The notes: generated by a model from the sequence alone, not told the origin. Numbered from the stretch's first letter, positions 24,937 to 34,554 are shown. The stretch: DNA of 64,000 nt from Ruegeria intermedia (GCF_900129345.1 NZ_FQVK01000021.1:1-64000), one strand, 5' to 3'. Numbers and translations are program-made.

Positions 24937-26112
24937 GTGACCAATACCCGATCGACCGCTCGCACTCTCGACCAGTTCTACACTTCACCGACCGTTGCCC
25001 GTGACTGCATCGACTTCGCCAAGGCCCAGCTTTCTCGCCTGAATTTTGACACGCTGCTTGAGCCGTCGGCCGGCGCCGGGGCCTTCTCGGACCAGCTCGG
25101 CCCGGCCTGCCTCGCGCTCGACATTGACCCGCGCATGCCGGGCATCGTGCGGGCGGACTTTCTGAAATGGCCGCCGCCCGCCGATCCGGGCCGCACCTTG
25201 GTCATCGGCAACCCGCCATTCGGTCGGGCCGCCCGCACCGCCGTCAGGTTTTTCAACAAGGCGGCGGAATTCGCCGATGTCATCGCCTTCATCGTGCCGT
25301 TGAGTTTCCGCAAGGACAGCGTCCAGCGGCAGCTTGATCGCCGGTTCCATCTGCTCGCCGAACTTGAACTGCCGGATCAGTCCTTCATCTTCGAGGGCGC
25401 GCCCTATTCGGTGCCCTGCTGCTTTCAGATTTGGGAGCGTCGTCCAGAGCCCCGACTGCCGAGGCCCAAGACGACCACGCATGCCGATTTCACCTTCTGC
25501 AAGCGGGACGAGGCGGATTTCGCCGTGCAACGGGTCGGCGCCAATGCTGGCCGCATCAAGCCCGTAGACAAGGCCGGCAGCGCGAACTCGCATTACTTCT
25601 TGCGCGCCACAGGTGATGCCACTCTGCTGCGGTTGCGATTTGAGAAGATCGACTTTGACATGGTCCGCAACCACTGCGCCGGCTGCCCGTCGATCTCGAA
25701 GGCCGAGGTGGTCGATCTCTATTGCCAGATCCTTGCAGATGAGGAAGCTTTTCCGCCTGATCCCCTCCTATTGCAGGCGCGCAGTCGTCACCCGGTCGAG
25801 ACGAAGACCACAGCGGCGGCCGTGCCGCTCTGCCCCGGAAACCGACGGGGGCATCCGGAACTGGCCCGGCATGTCGGCCCGCTGGATATCGACCGGGCCT
25901 CAGATGCCTTATGGCCGTTACCAATTGATACAGAAAACGTGTTGAAGCCGGCTGCGGCGGGTGGCACTCGGGCAGGCAAACACGCGCGGTCTATCGCAAG
26001 GAAGGCAGATCATGATTGGCAAATCCGGAACGGCCCTGGCGGCCTTGATGCTGTTGGCAGCAACGGTCACCGGCAGGGCGGAAGCGCAAGAGCAGACAAG
26101 CGCGCCGCTTGA
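24937..26112 (+). CDS. DNA N6-adenine-type methyltransferase, 3' end disrupted
   Basis: 391 codons. GTG start with AGGAGA 6 bases upstream; the frame is open from 24730 but lacks coding character there. SAM motif LLEPSAGAGAFSDQL and catalytic NPPF (VIGNPPFGRAA) mark an amino-methyltransferase; the N-terminal QFYTSPTVARDCIDF resembles plasmid/island MTases. The last roughly 100 codons (after DLYCQILADEEAFP) look out of family, and the frame runs 101 bases into the next gene on the same strand. The natural 3' end has therefore probably been lost, and a tail is read through. Activity may survive because both motifs are intact. Confidence 0.65.
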   Translation: MTNTRSTARTLDQFYTSPTVARDCIDFAKAQLSRLNFDTLLEPSAGAGAFSDQLGPACLALDIDPRMPGIVRADFLKWPPPADPGRTLVIGNPPFGRAARTAVRFFNKAAEFADVIAFIVPLSFRKDSVQRQLDRRFHLLAELELPDQSFIFEGAPYSVPCCFQIWERRPEPRLPRPKTTTHADFTFCKRDEADFAVQRVGANAGRIKPVDKAGSANSHYFLRATGDATLLRLRFEKIDFDMVRNHCAGCPSISKAEVVDLYCQILADEEAFPPDPLLLQARSRHPVETKTTAAAVPLCPGNRRGHPELARHVGPLDIDRASDALWPLPIDTENVLKPAAAGGTRAGKHARSIARKADHDWQIRNGPGGLDAVGSNGHRQGGSARADKRAA

Positions 26113-27238
26113 CCGCGTGCAATCCGTGTTCAGTCTGGCGGTCGACCCGGCCGGCGACGGCGCCCTGTTGCTGGGCACGGGCTACGGCCTGCTGCGCGCC
26201 ACGCCCGACGGCATGGCCCAGGTCATCACGCCCCCTCGCGCCGCCATCACCGGCATCGCCACCGACCCGAATGACCCCGCTCGTCTGCTCCTGAACGGTA
26301 TCGACGCGACCGGGGCTGCGGCAGGGCTGCTGATCTTCGATCAGAAGACGGCACGCTGGACCGCCACCCCCGGCACGCAGGGCGAGAACGGGAGCAAGCT
26401 GACCTCGCTCTCGATCAGCCGGCTGGACGGTGAGCGAATGGCGGGGATCGACAAGACGATCCAGCTGAGCACGGATGGCGGCCTCAGCTGGGAACCGCTT
26501 GCCACCGCGCCCGAGGAAACCCTCGCCGTGGCGCTGTCCGGCACCAGCCCGTCGCGGATCTTTGCCGCCACCGTGGGTGGGCTGATGGTCAGCGAAGACA
26601 ATGGCCAGAGCTGGCAGCAAAGCTATCCCGGCGACGCCCCTGCAACCGTCGTCACCAGCCTGTCGGGCGGGCGCGTCGCGGCGTACATCTATCGCACGGG
26701 CCTCGTCATGGCCGATGAGGAAACGCTTGACTGGCAGGTGGTCGGCAGCGGCTTCCAGGACCGTTACCTGCGGGCCCTGGTCGAGGACCCCTCCTCGCCC
26801 GAAACGCTCTATGCCGTGGCCGATACCGGGGCTATCCTGCTCAGCCGCGACGGCGGGGCAACCTGGATCAGCTTCGAAGGCAGCGATCTGGCCACGCCGG
26901 ACCGGATCGCCGCGGGCAAGGTGCTGTATGATGACAACTGCGCCTCGTGCCACGGCGCTGGCGGCATCGGCGAGGCCCCCGACGACCCCGAGGCCCGCGA
27001 CGAGTTCGGCTTCAAGGCGCCCGCGCTCAACGACGCGATGCACGCCTGGCACCATTCGGATGCCGGCCTGCGCGCCACGATCCACGAAGGCTCGCCCCGC
27101 AACGAGCGCATGGCCGCCTGGCAGGAGGTGCTGAGCGACGAGGAGATCGATTCGATCCTTGCCTATGTCAAAAGCACCTGGAGCATACGCAGCCTGGCCT
27201 GCCAGGGCGCTCGGCACATGGCCTGCTTGGGGCAATAG
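26012..27238 (+). CDS. BNR-repeat / cytochrome c fusion protein
   Basis: 408 aa. Signal peptide (TGRAEA-QEQ), then a beta-propeller region with BNR/Asp-box motifs (STDGGLSWEP, SEDNGQSWQQ, SRDGGATWIS) over about residues 25-295, then a C-terminal cytochrome c with CASCHGAGGIGE and the ending WSIRSLACQGARHMAC. Ribosome site AAGGAAGG 6 bases before ATG 26012. Such secreted propeller-cytochromes occur beside copper and redox genes in roseobacters; substrate unknown. It seems to have been inserted over the 3' end of the methyltransferase, so it is a cargo gene inside the mobile block. Confidence 0.75.
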   Translation: MIGKSGTALAALMLLAATVTGRAEAQEQTSAPLDRVQSVFSLAVDPAGDGALLLGTGYGLLRATPDGMAQVITPPRAAITGIATDPNDPARLLLNGIDATGAAAGLLIFDQKTARWTATPGTQGENGSKLTSLSISRLDGERMAGIDKTIQLSTDGGLSWEPLATAPEETLAVALSGTSPSRIFAATVGGLMVSEDNGQSWQQSYPGDAPATVVTSLSGGRVAAYIYRTGLVMADEETLDWQVVGSGFQDRYLRALVEDPSSPETLYAVADTGAILLSRDGGATWISFEGSDLATPDRIAAGKVLYDDNCASCHGAGGIGEAPDDPEARDEFGFKAPALNDAMHAWHHSDAGLRATIHEGSPRNERMAAWQEVLSDEEIDSILAYVKSTWSIRSLACQGARHMACLGQ

Positions 27239-27302
27239 ACCTGCACCGGGCGGCCTGAAGCAGACTTTGATCTGTGATCTGTCCCCGCGTGCGCGGGGCG
27301 GA

Positions 27303-27710
27303 TCAGTATCGTTGCGCCGGTTTTTGCGCGCAATAGCTGTCGGGCCGCTTCTGCGCCGCTTCAATTTTTTCCTGGGCAAACTCCCAGGCCAGACGGGATT
27401 TCATCCGCCACACCCGGTCTTCGTGCGTCTCGGTCTTGCGGCGGTTTTGCTCTGCGTGGAAACGTGCAAGGCAGGCCCGAATATTCGGTGCGTTTGGCTT
27501 CACCTTCATGCGCGCTTCGATTTCTCTGATCGCCTCGGCCAGTTCCGTGGCTGTCATCAGGTGGGCCGATCCTGCCCGGCAAGCCGGGCGATACCGGAGA
27601 GGCAGCAGATCCCGGACATCGCCGAGATCTGACAGATTCGGGTGTTGGATCGAGCGCGAAGCGCTGTGGCCATTGGCATCGGAGGCACGCGTCACGACAT
27701 TTCCCCCCAT
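27303..27710 (-). CDS. Hypothetical protein
   Basis: 135 aa from ATG 27710, only 3 bases after the stop of the gene at 27714, or 84 aa from the internal ATG at 27557 (MTATELAEAIREIEARM). The C-terminal 84 residues are clearly protein-like, charged and helical (FHAEQNRRKTETHEDRVWRM); the first 50 are less so. No known domain. It lies in the minus-strand run of the mobile block and is probably co-transcribed with 27714-27989. Confidence 0.5.
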   Translation of the reverse strand: MGGNVVTRASDANGHSASRSIQHPNLSDLGDVRDLLPLRYRPACRAGSAHLMTATELAEAIREIEARMKVKPNAPNIRACLARFHAEQNRRKTETHEDRVWRMKSRLAWEFAQEKIEAAQKRPDSYCAQKPAQRY

Positions 27711-27713
27711 CGC

Positions 27714-27989
27714 TCAGGCAAGACCCGGCGCTTGAGCTTCAATAAATGCGTTCTTCAGCAGCCCCTGGACCGCGTCGAGGTGCTCGGCCACGAAACCCAT
27801 CGCGCAATCGCCGGTGTCCTTCCAGGTCGCATTCTCGACCTGGACAGATACCGGGCCCGGAACCAATTCGGCCTCCACCGCAAGGAGTTTGTCTGCGCCA
27901 TCGATGCACGCCTTCAAATCGGCCCGGATGTAGCCGCCATCGGCAATGTGGCCATTGACCAGTGTGAGGTTCGAGGTGTTGTTCGCCAT
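27714..27989 (-). CDS. Hypothetical protein
   Basis: 91 aa starting MANNTSNLTLVNGHI, with AAGGAAAA about 6 bases upstream; the frame is open to 28046 but this start is favoured. Small, slightly acidic, no signal peptide, no recognised motif. Part of the minus-strand hypothetical pair in the mobile block. Confidence 0.5.
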   Translation of the reverse strand: MANNTSNLTLVNGHIADGGYIRADLKACIDGADKLLAVEAELVPGPVSVQVENATWKDTGDCAMGFVAEHLDAVQGLLKNAFIEAQAPGLA

Positions 27990-28121
27990 GGTAGTTTTCC
28001 TTGTTTTGGCTTCTTCGTCACTTGAGGAAGCATGTTGAGTTTGCATTCGGGCAGATCGCCCTGTTCAGCAGCTGACCGGAGCGCCTTGCTGCTTCAGGAA
28101 GGAGATGGGTTCGTTTTCTCA

Positions 28122-28164
28122 GGGCAAAAAACTTTTTTTGCGCAGGACGGAATTTTTTTTGCCC
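28122..28164 (-). terminator. Terminator-like inverted repeat
   Basis: GGGCAAAAAA (28122-28131) and TTTTTTGCCC (28155-28164) are exact inverted repeats with A/T runs on both sides. It lies just past the 3' end of the large minus-strand P-loop gene and before the next minus-strand gene, a position fitting a terminator. Confidence 0.5.
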
Positions 28165-28275
28165 GCCAGTTCACGCCGGGAATAGAAACAAAAAGGGGCC
28201 ATTCAACATGCCGAAATACCCATTCAAACGATATTCCGCCGCCCCCGCTGATGACCAAGCCGCCCGACAACGCAC

Positions 28276-30534
28276 CTACCCAGAACTTTTCGCACCCCTC
28301 GCAGAAACCCCGACCTTTTCCCCACCGCAATCCGCCCAGTTGCAATGGTCGAGCGGTCCCCAGAGCGACTCTGCCGCTTTTTCCGGCGATTTTCCGTTCG
28401 TCAGCAGAACCGCGGTTTCCCACCTCGCGTACCGCACGGCCCGCTTGATCCTGATGCAGGCCACTCGTGCAGCCGCCTCGTTCCAGGAAGAAACCGCGGT
28501 TCCCGCTTCAGACACTGTTGTCTTTCGCTTCAGGTAAGTCCGTGCCGCCTCGACACTGGAAAAGATCGCCGGGGCCGCCTCGGCAAGGCCAGTAGGCGAC
28601 AGGCGGATACCGCCTTGCGCCAACAGGCCATCGGCGATCGCCGCGTCAAGGCGGTTCGGCGACAGGTCCTGCCATGACACAAGGGCATCGACCGGAATGC
28701 CGGGGATCGGGATGTTGCAGCCGATGAGCACCCGCTTGGGGTAGGATGACCGCGCCAGGCGCAGCCGCTCAATCAGTTGCCGGGTCGCCAGTTCGCGGCT
28801 CTGCAGCTGCAGCCGACGGATGCGGCGGTCGGGGTGGCAGGGCACCAGCACCGCTTTTGCGCTCCCGTCGGTCATTTCATAAGGAACGACCGCCTCGGGC
28901 ATCCGGATGTTTCCGGCAGCGTCCGGGGCAAGCAGGTCCAGAGGCTCGCCCGGCGTATCACCCCAGAGCGCCCGCGCCTGGTCTTCCAAAGCGCAAACCG
29001 GCAGTTCCTCGCGGCCAATCACGATGACGCTCGAACAATCCTTGTATTTGTTCGAGCCAAGAGCGCGGCCACCGAACCACAGCCAGTGGGCCCCGTGCAG
29101 CTTGGTTTCGAGCATGTAAGCCGAAACTTCCTCCTCGGACATGCCGTCAAAGCGATGCCCGGCATCCTCGAAGAAGGCGCGCACGACCTTGCGCGTCGCG
29201 CCGACCAGCACCCCGCCGTTGCGGTCCAGGCGGTCGGTCAGCACCTCGCGCGCGATGATCTGCCGCCAGGTCTCGCGCAGACCGGGCTGGCTCAGCAGGC
29301 TGCCGTTGGTCATCCGGCGGTCGTGAAGCTGCGTCACGATGGCGTTCGGGCGCAGCGTGACATCGTGGCTGCCGCGAATATCACATTCGAGCGCCGACAG
29401 GATCTCGGGATCAGCATCGGCGTCGAGCACCAGCATCGGCTGCTGATGACGCAGCGGTTTCCGCCTGAGCACCCGGATAAGATGCTTGTCGCCATCCGTA
29501 ACCAGGCGCAGCCGTTCGGTTGCGTCCAGACCGGCCTCCTTTGCGTCAGCCAGCACCTGCCAGATCGCGGCAAAGCCGGAAACCTGACGGTGGTGGGCTT
29601 CTGCCCGCCTCAACAGCTTGTCCTGCAGCACGCCGCTCTGGTCCGGTGCCAATGAAGCGCCCGGGGCCTTGCCCTGCCATTCAAGGGCAGCAAATGCCGC
29701 AAAGTCCGCATGGGAAAACGGCAAACCCAGAGGCGAGTTGCCCGCGATCAGCGCCGCCGCGACCTGCTGCGCGGCGTCCAGAAGGTCGGCGTGATCGCCT
29801 GCCGTCTTGACCGGAAAGAACGTACGGGGTGCCGTGAAAGCGACAACGGGAACATTCCCGATCGAAAGGAACTGCTGCCAGAAGGTCTCGTCGACGATCC
29901 GCAAGTCACATTTCTCCACCGGGTCGGGCAGGGAAAGATAGCTGTTGGCGAGGAAATTGTGCGTCGCGCCGGCTCGGAACTGCGCGAGATAGGCGCATCG
30001 GTCAAAATGCGGGCAGCGCTTTTCCTCCCCGTCCTCCTCGACACGCCGGCAGAAACTGTCCCGCACCGCGATGCCCAGACGGCTGGCCCGCTCGACCAGA
30101 TCGGCCTTGGCGCACATGGTGCCTGCCCCGTCCGGGTGCGGTGCCGAGCGACCGCGGATTGCCTGCGCCTTCAGGCCAAGGTCGAGGGCCTCCGCCGCAG
30201 CCTCCTCGGCCAGCGCGAGTGTCGGCAGGTGGAAGGACACGCGGCAGTCCTCGCCGCGCCCTGCCTTTTCGGCCAGCAACAGCCGTGCCAGCCGGCTCTT
30301 GCCGGCGCCGGGACTGGCGCGACACACCACGGTGGCGACGCCGGGACGCTCCTCGCCGGACAGGGCGAGAATGGCGGCGGCCTCCTCCAGCGCCTCGCGC
30401 AATTGGGCGTCGGCCTGCCCCAGCGGCGTGAAGCGCGTCTGCAGCACCGGACCGTCACAGTCAAACGCCCCCTGCCCCGTGAACCGTCCGGTTTTGTCCC
30501 GCAGCGCTTCGGTCTTGGTGGAAATCATGGTCAT
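28276..30534 (-). CDS. Large P-loop NTPase-like protein of the mobile block
   Basis: 752 aa. Walker A CRASPGAGKSRLARLL near residue 70; DLRIVDETFW is a plausible Walker B. Between them lie four Cys (MCAKADLV, DSFCRR, KRCPHFDRCAYL) spaced like a metal or Fe-S site in DinG/XPD-type helicases. Downstream VLVGATRKVVRAFF and HWLWFGGRALGSNKYKDC could be helicase motifs. Start at 30534 (MTMISTKTEAL) with AAAAGGAC upstream is favoured over ATG 30660. Family not recognised with certainty; a helicase or primase-helicase for element replication is the best guess. Confidence 0.6.
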   Translation of the reverse strand: MTMISTKTEALRDKTGRFTGQGAFDCDGPVLQTRFTPLGQADAQLREALEEAAAILALSGEERPGVATVVCRASPGAGKSRLARLLLAEKAGRGEDCRVSFHLPTLALAEEAAAEALDLGLKAQAIRGRSAPHPDGAGTMCAKADLVERASRLGIAVRDSFCRRVEEDGEEKRCPHFDRCAYLAQFRAGATHNFLANSYLSLPDPVEKCDLRIVDETFWQQFLSIGNVPVVAFTAPRTFFPVKTAGDHADLLDAAQQVAAALIAGNSPLGLPFSHADFAAFAALEWQGKAPGASLAPDQSGVLQDKLLRRAEAHHRQVSGFAAIWQVLADAKEAGLDATERLRLVTDGDKHLIRVLRRKPLRHQQPMLVLDADADPEILSALECDIRGSHDVTLRPNAIVTQLHDRRMTNGSLLSQPGLRETWRQIIAREVLTDRLDRNGGVLVGATRKVVRAFFEDAGHRFDGMSEEEVSAYMLETKLHGAHWLWFGGRALGSNKYKDCSSVIVIGREELPVCALEDQARALWGDTPGEPLDLLAPDAAGNIRMPEAVVPYEMTDGSAKAVLVPCHPDRRIRRLQLQSRELATRQLIERLRLARSSYPKRVLIGCNIPIPGIPVDALVSWQDLSPNRLDAAIADGLLAQGGIRLSPTGLAEAAPAIFSSVEAARTYLKRKTTVSEAGTAVSSWNEAAARVACIRIKRAVRYARWETAVLLTNGKSPEKAAESLWGPLDHCNWADCGGEKVGVSARGAKSSG

Positions 30535-30759
30535 CGCCAGTCGTCCTTTTGTTGCAACTGGCGAGGAACTCGGTTCGCATCGGAAAACCCGGAAACACCG
30601 GTTTGATCCGGAAGTTTTGGGGCGGACCGGAAATAGGATCCTGTTACCGGCGTGACCCATTTTTCACGGCCACCGCCCAGGCATCAGCTTTTTTGTCCCG
30701 GAAATTTCCGCACGGCACCGCCGGGGACCATTTCCCCCGCAAACACCGGGAGGAAGCCA

Positions 30760-30987
30760 ATGAAAACACCGAAATACTATTCAACGAACGAGGTTGCAGC
30801 GATCTTCAAGCGCGATCCGCACACGATCCGCGACTGGATCAACCACGGCTGCCCGACGCCTCACGGGCCAGTCAAGCTGCAGGCCGTAAAACTGGGGAAG
30901 TCATGGACGATCAAAGATGAGTGGCTTGCGGTCTTCGAGCTGCGAGTCCGGCCTGAGGCAGGAAGGCCGGATCTCGACCTCGAGTAG
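30760..30987 (+). CDS. AlpA/excisionase-like helix-turn-helix protein
   Basis: 75 aa. MKTPKYYSTNEVAAIFKRDP followed by HTIRDWINHGCP is a MerR/HTH_17-type DNA-binding motif, as in excisionases and AlpA-like activators. AGGAAG lies just upstream. It starts an operon with two tyrosine recombinases 30 bases downstream, so it is probably the recombination directionality factor or their regulator. Confidence 0.7.
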   Translation: MKTPKYYSTNEVAAIFKRDPHTIRDWINHGCPTPHGPVKLQAVKLGKSWTIKDEWLAVFELRVRPEAGRPDLDLE

Positions 30988-31017
30988 CCGGTCGCCCACC
31001 AACCAAGAGGCGTATCC

Positions 31018-33114
31018 ATGACCCTTGCTGAAGAATTGCAGGACTATCTCGACACCAGCGGCGAGTCGCGACGCACGTTGTCCTTGCGCGCGGGGCTAAA
31101 TCCCAAGGCCGTCTCGGACATTCTCAACATCCCCGGACTCAAACCCCGTCATTCCACGCTGGTAGCTCTGTCGGAGGCAACGGGGCGCGATTTTCTGAGC
31201 TTGGGCGGTGAGGCGCAGAGAACCTATGCGGATCTCATCTCAGAGGCGCAATCTGTTGGAAACAAAACCTTGGCCTCACGTCTGACATGGCTGTGCCGCA
31301 ATGCCGGTTGGGTGCCCGAGCTAAAAGCGGTCTGCAAACAAGAGGTCATCGATTTCTTTGACCACCATACCCCGGCCAGCTTTGGCCTGACCAAGGGAAG
31401 CATGGCCACCTATCGCTCGATGCTCCTCAAAGCAGCGGGCACTGGACAGTCGCGCCAGCGCAAACAACGGATCGACGACATCGGGGGGATCTACAAAGAC
31501 GTGCACGTCGCGATCCGGAACAGTGACCTGCCTGTCTCGACACGGCTGGCGTCAGGGTCGTTTCTTCTCTTTCTGCACGACCAAAACATTCAGCCAAGCG
31601 AAATTTCGACCGAAACACTGGCTGACTACTACCGGCACCGCACCGAGATTTCACCAAAGGGTGAGAAACAGTGCGAAAAGCATGTGCGCGAGATTGCAAC
31701 CCTTCTGCGGAAACTGTCGATTCATCCAGATTTCTCACGCTTCGGCTTTGTCGCCGCGCCGCACCCGTTCGAAGACGGCCGCGACAAGTTCGGTGTCGAT
31801 GATGCGCAGATTGCGCCGCTGCTGGCGGAGTTCGACGCCCGTGTCGCGCCCTGGGTCACGGGGCAGATGTCGCGGGACGGGCTGTCGCGTGCCGAATTCA
31901 TCGCCTCGCTCGACGCAATGGAGCAGCCGGTTTCCGACAAGAAGGCCCGGTTGCGCAGCGCGAAGAAGGCGCGGGCTGCGAGAGCAGGGAAGCCCACCCA
32001 CAAATCGTCATCCGCACTCATGACGGACAAAAGGTTTCTGGTGGGGCGGGATCGCTGGTCGGAGAAAACGTTGGCCCGCCGACGCGGCTACGTCATCTCG
32101 ATGGCGAAGGCGATCGTCGCGGCGGCAGACGTCGTCCCGGAGACCATCGAGGAACTGACCGACCCGGAATTCCTCGAGATCGGCGCTGAAACCCTCGCCG
32201 ACAGCAACAAGAGCGACTATCCCAGCGGTTACGTCGCAAGCGTTCTCAAGACCATGCGCAAGATCGCATCCGGGTTCCTGTGCCGCCCGCCGGAGGAGAT
32301 GCAGGCGATTTCCGACCTGATCTCGCTGCACAAGCCGGGCTTCAATGGGATCTCCCCCCGGAACAAGGCGAAGCTGCAGCAGTTCACTGACGACCGCATC
32401 GTCCAGACGATCCAGCTGACCGGCACCATCGTCACGCAGGTCAACGACGAGATCGCCCGGCGGCGGCGGGTGCATCGCAAAAAGACTGGGAAACTCCCGG
32501 CAAAGGCCGACGTCATGGATGCAGAGCTGATCCGCGACGTGATGGCCGCGCTGGCGCATGACATCCTGATGACCCGGGCACCACGCAGCGACAACATTCT
32601 GCGTGCGCGGCTGGACTGGGTTTCCTGGCAGGGCGACCTCGCACGCCTCGCCATCCCTGCCGAGGAAGTGAAGATGCGCAGTTCAGGCGACGCCGACCTG
32701 CCGATCCCGCTGAGCGAAAGCACCAGCCGTCTGTTGCGGACCTATCTCGAGGTACTTCGGCCGAAACTGCTGATGCCGGATGACAGGCAGAACCCTTACC
32801 TGTTCCCATCCCAGGGCAAGGCCGCGCCCGGCGCGCACTACGGCGCGCTGCTCAAGCGCGTGACCCGGCTGTTGGCGCGGCATGTCGGCGTTGACATCCA
32901 CCCGCATCTCTACCGCCACCTGATTGGGTGGATCTGGCTGAGGGACAATCCGGACCACCTGCCGAAAGTCCAGCGTCTGCTCGGCCACCGTAGCCTGCAA
33001 ACGACGCTGGATTACTACGCCGAACTCGACGAGGGCCTCGTGCTCGATGCCTGGCAGGAACAGCTGAACGGAAAGACAACCGGCAGGACCAATTCGAACG
33101 GGAGAAAAACATGA
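31018..33114 (+). CDS. Tyrosine recombinase, long form with N-terminal HTH
   Basis: 698 aa. An N-terminal XRE-like segment (SLRAGLNPKAVSDILNIPG) is unusual for integrases. The C-terminal catalytic domain shows the first Arg (APRSDNILRARLDW), HxxRH-type HPHLYRHLIGWIWL, LLGHRSLQTTLDYYAEL with the His and Tyr nucleophile. Its length and pairing with a second recombinase gene recall Tn554-like or site-specific integrase pairs of genomic islands. Its stop overlaps the next start (ATGA). Confidence 0.8.
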   Translation: MTLAEELQDYLDTSGESRRTLSLRAGLNPKAVSDILNIPGLKPRHSTLVALSEATGRDFLSLGGEAQRTYADLISEAQSVGNKTLASRLTWLCRNAGWVPELKAVCKQEVIDFFDHHTPASFGLTKGSMATYRSMLLKAAGTGQSRQRKQRIDDIGGIYKDVHVAIRNSDLPVSTRLASGSFLLFLHDQNIQPSEISTETLADYYRHRTEISPKGEKQCEKHVREIATLLRKLSIHPDFSRFGFVAAPHPFEDGRDKFGVDDAQIAPLLAEFDARVAPWVTGQMSRDGLSRAEFIASLDAMEQPVSDKKARLRSAKKARAARAGKPTHKSSSALMTDKRFLVGRDRWSEKTLARRRGYVISMAKAIVAAADVVPETIEELTDPEFLEIGAETLADSNKSDYPSGYVASVLKTMRKIASGFLCRPPEEMQAISDLISLHKPGFNGISPRNKAKLQQFTDDRIVQTIQLTGTIVTQVNDEIARRRRVHRKKTGKLPAKADVMDAELIRDVMAALAHDILMTRAPRSDNILRARLDWVSWQGDLARLAIPAEEVKMRSSGDADLPIPLSESTSRLLRTYLEVLRPKLLMPDDRQNPYLFPSQGKAAPGAHYGALLKRVTRLLARHVGVDIHPHLYRHLIGWIWLRDNPDHLPKVQRLLGHRSLQTTLDYYAELDEGLVLDAWQEQLNGKTTGRTNSNGRKT

Positions 33115-34439
33115 CGACCAATCTCCATCTTCGCCTGCTTGCCGATATCCGATCGGCAACAGCAGAAGACCCCGTTCCCGGTCGCGTCGAGCTTTCGGCC
33201 CATCTGGAACGCCGCATTGATCAGGTCGGCAACACGGCCCTGGCCGAGTTCACTCATGTTCAACGGGTGGCGTGCCAAAAGTGGGGCGCAGAACGCACCG
33301 CCCATTTCGGTCAGATCCTGCGCAGCCACCGCGTGGCGCCCAAGCCGCCGCGCAAGACGGTTTGGGCCCGCGCCGAAGAGGCGCTCCGCCACCTCCCTGC
33401 CCCGTGGCGGCAACCGATCGCCGACCACCTGGCCCTGTCGCGGCAGGGCAAGCGCGTCAAGGGCCGCACGCTCTGGAGCGCGGCCTACGCTCAAAGCGTC
33501 GTTTCCGCGCTGAAAACATGGGCGGGTTACTGCGCGGCCACAGGGGCTGATCTGACACCAACCGGTGCCGCGCTCGATGCCTTCGGCCATCACCTCATTG
33601 CCTGGGCGGGCCAAGAGAGACAGGTGACGACGCGATCGGTCGCTGACTACATGCAGCGCATTCTCAGCGGGATGGCACTGGTCCAACCCGACTTCGCCTC
33701 CGCAGCCTGCGACTTCGTCGCCGAGGACTGGCGCGAGCGGGCAAAGGCGTCAGCTCCAAGCACGAAAACCGGCGCGCAGCTGGTCGGCGCCTCGGCGATC
33801 TACGACCTCGGGTTCCGCCACATCGACGAGGCCCGCGCCCGGCCAATGCGCGGGCTGCACGCGGCGCGGCAGTTCCGCAACGGGCTCATCCTGGCACTGG
33901 GGACCGCCTTGCCCCAACGCGCGCGGGCGTTGTCGTGCCTCGCGTTCGACAGCACCCTCCTGCTGCTCGACGCTGAAACCCTCGGGGTTCGCATCCCGGC
34001 GTCGATGCTGAAACTGCCGGAGGACAGGAAACGGGGCGCGCCGTTCGAGCGCAGCTTCCGCAACGCTCCACTGGCCGCAGCCCTGTTGGACTACCGCCGG
34101 TCCTTCCGGCCGATCTTCGATGATGGCCTGGCGCTGTTCCCGTCGGTGCTGTCCCGACACACCGCGATCAGTGAGAAACAGATCGGCCGCCTGACCGGCG
34201 ACATGACCGAAGCGGCCTTCGGCGTCCGCATCCCGATCCATCGCCTGCGCGACAATGTTGCGACGGAAGCCAGCGAAACGCTCAACGGAGGCGGCCGCGC
34301 CGCCACGGCTCTGCTCGGCCACAAGTCGCAGGCAACGACCGCGCGCCACTACGATCACTCCGAGGGAATCCATTCCGCGCAGGAGTTCGGCGACCTCCTG
34401 GCATCGCATCGGGACAGCACCGTTGAACTCGATCTATGA
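33111..34439 (+). CDS. Second tyrosine recombinase
   Basis: 442 aa. Catalytic residues: Arg in LPQRARALSCLAF, HRLRD (H-x2-R box in IPIHRLRDNVATEAS), LLGHKSQATTARHYDH with His and Tyr. It is ATGA-coupled to the longer recombinase, suggesting that both act together on one site. No third recombinase follows, unlike classical three-gene RIT elements. A perfect 12-bp inverted repeat lies 60 bases after its stop and could be the recombination site. Confidence 0.75.
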   Translation: MTTNLHLRLLADIRSATAEDPVPGRVELSAHLERRIDQVGNTALAEFTHVQRVACQKWGAERTAHFGQILRSHRVAPKPPRKTVWARAEEALRHLPAPWRQPIADHLALSRQGKRVKGRTLWSAAYAQSVVSALKTWAGYCAATGADLTPTGAALDAFGHHLIAWAGQERQVTTRSVADYMQRILSGMALVQPDFASAACDFVAEDWRERAKASAPSTKTGAQLVGASAIYDLGFRHIDEARARPMRGLHAARQFRNGLILALGTALPQRARALSCLAFDSTLLLLDAETLGVRIPASMLKLPEDRKRGAPFERSFRNAPLAAALLDYRRSFRPIFDDGLALFPSVLSRHTAISEKQIGRLTGDMTEAAFGVRIPIHRLRDNVATEASETLNGGGRAATALLGHKSQATTARHYDHSEGIHSAQEFGDLLASHRDSTVELDL

Positions 34440-34499
34440 CCAAGGCGGCGGCCTCGTCCACCACCGCGCAGCGCCGGGATTTCCGCATTTTCCGCACCG

Positions 34500-34554
34500 T
34501 GTTGAAAACGGGGGCCCATCATCCGCACGGGGTGATCGGAGACCGTTTTCAACA
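34500..34554. repeat. 12-bp inverted repeat, candidate recombination site
   Basis: TGTTGAAAACGG (34500-34511) and CCGTTTTCAACA (34543-34554) are perfect inverted repeats 31 bp apart; the spacer has an inner ATCA...TGAT pair. Position right after a recombinase pair fits an attachment/crossover site; a transcription terminator is the alternative, but no U run follows. Confidence 0.5.
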
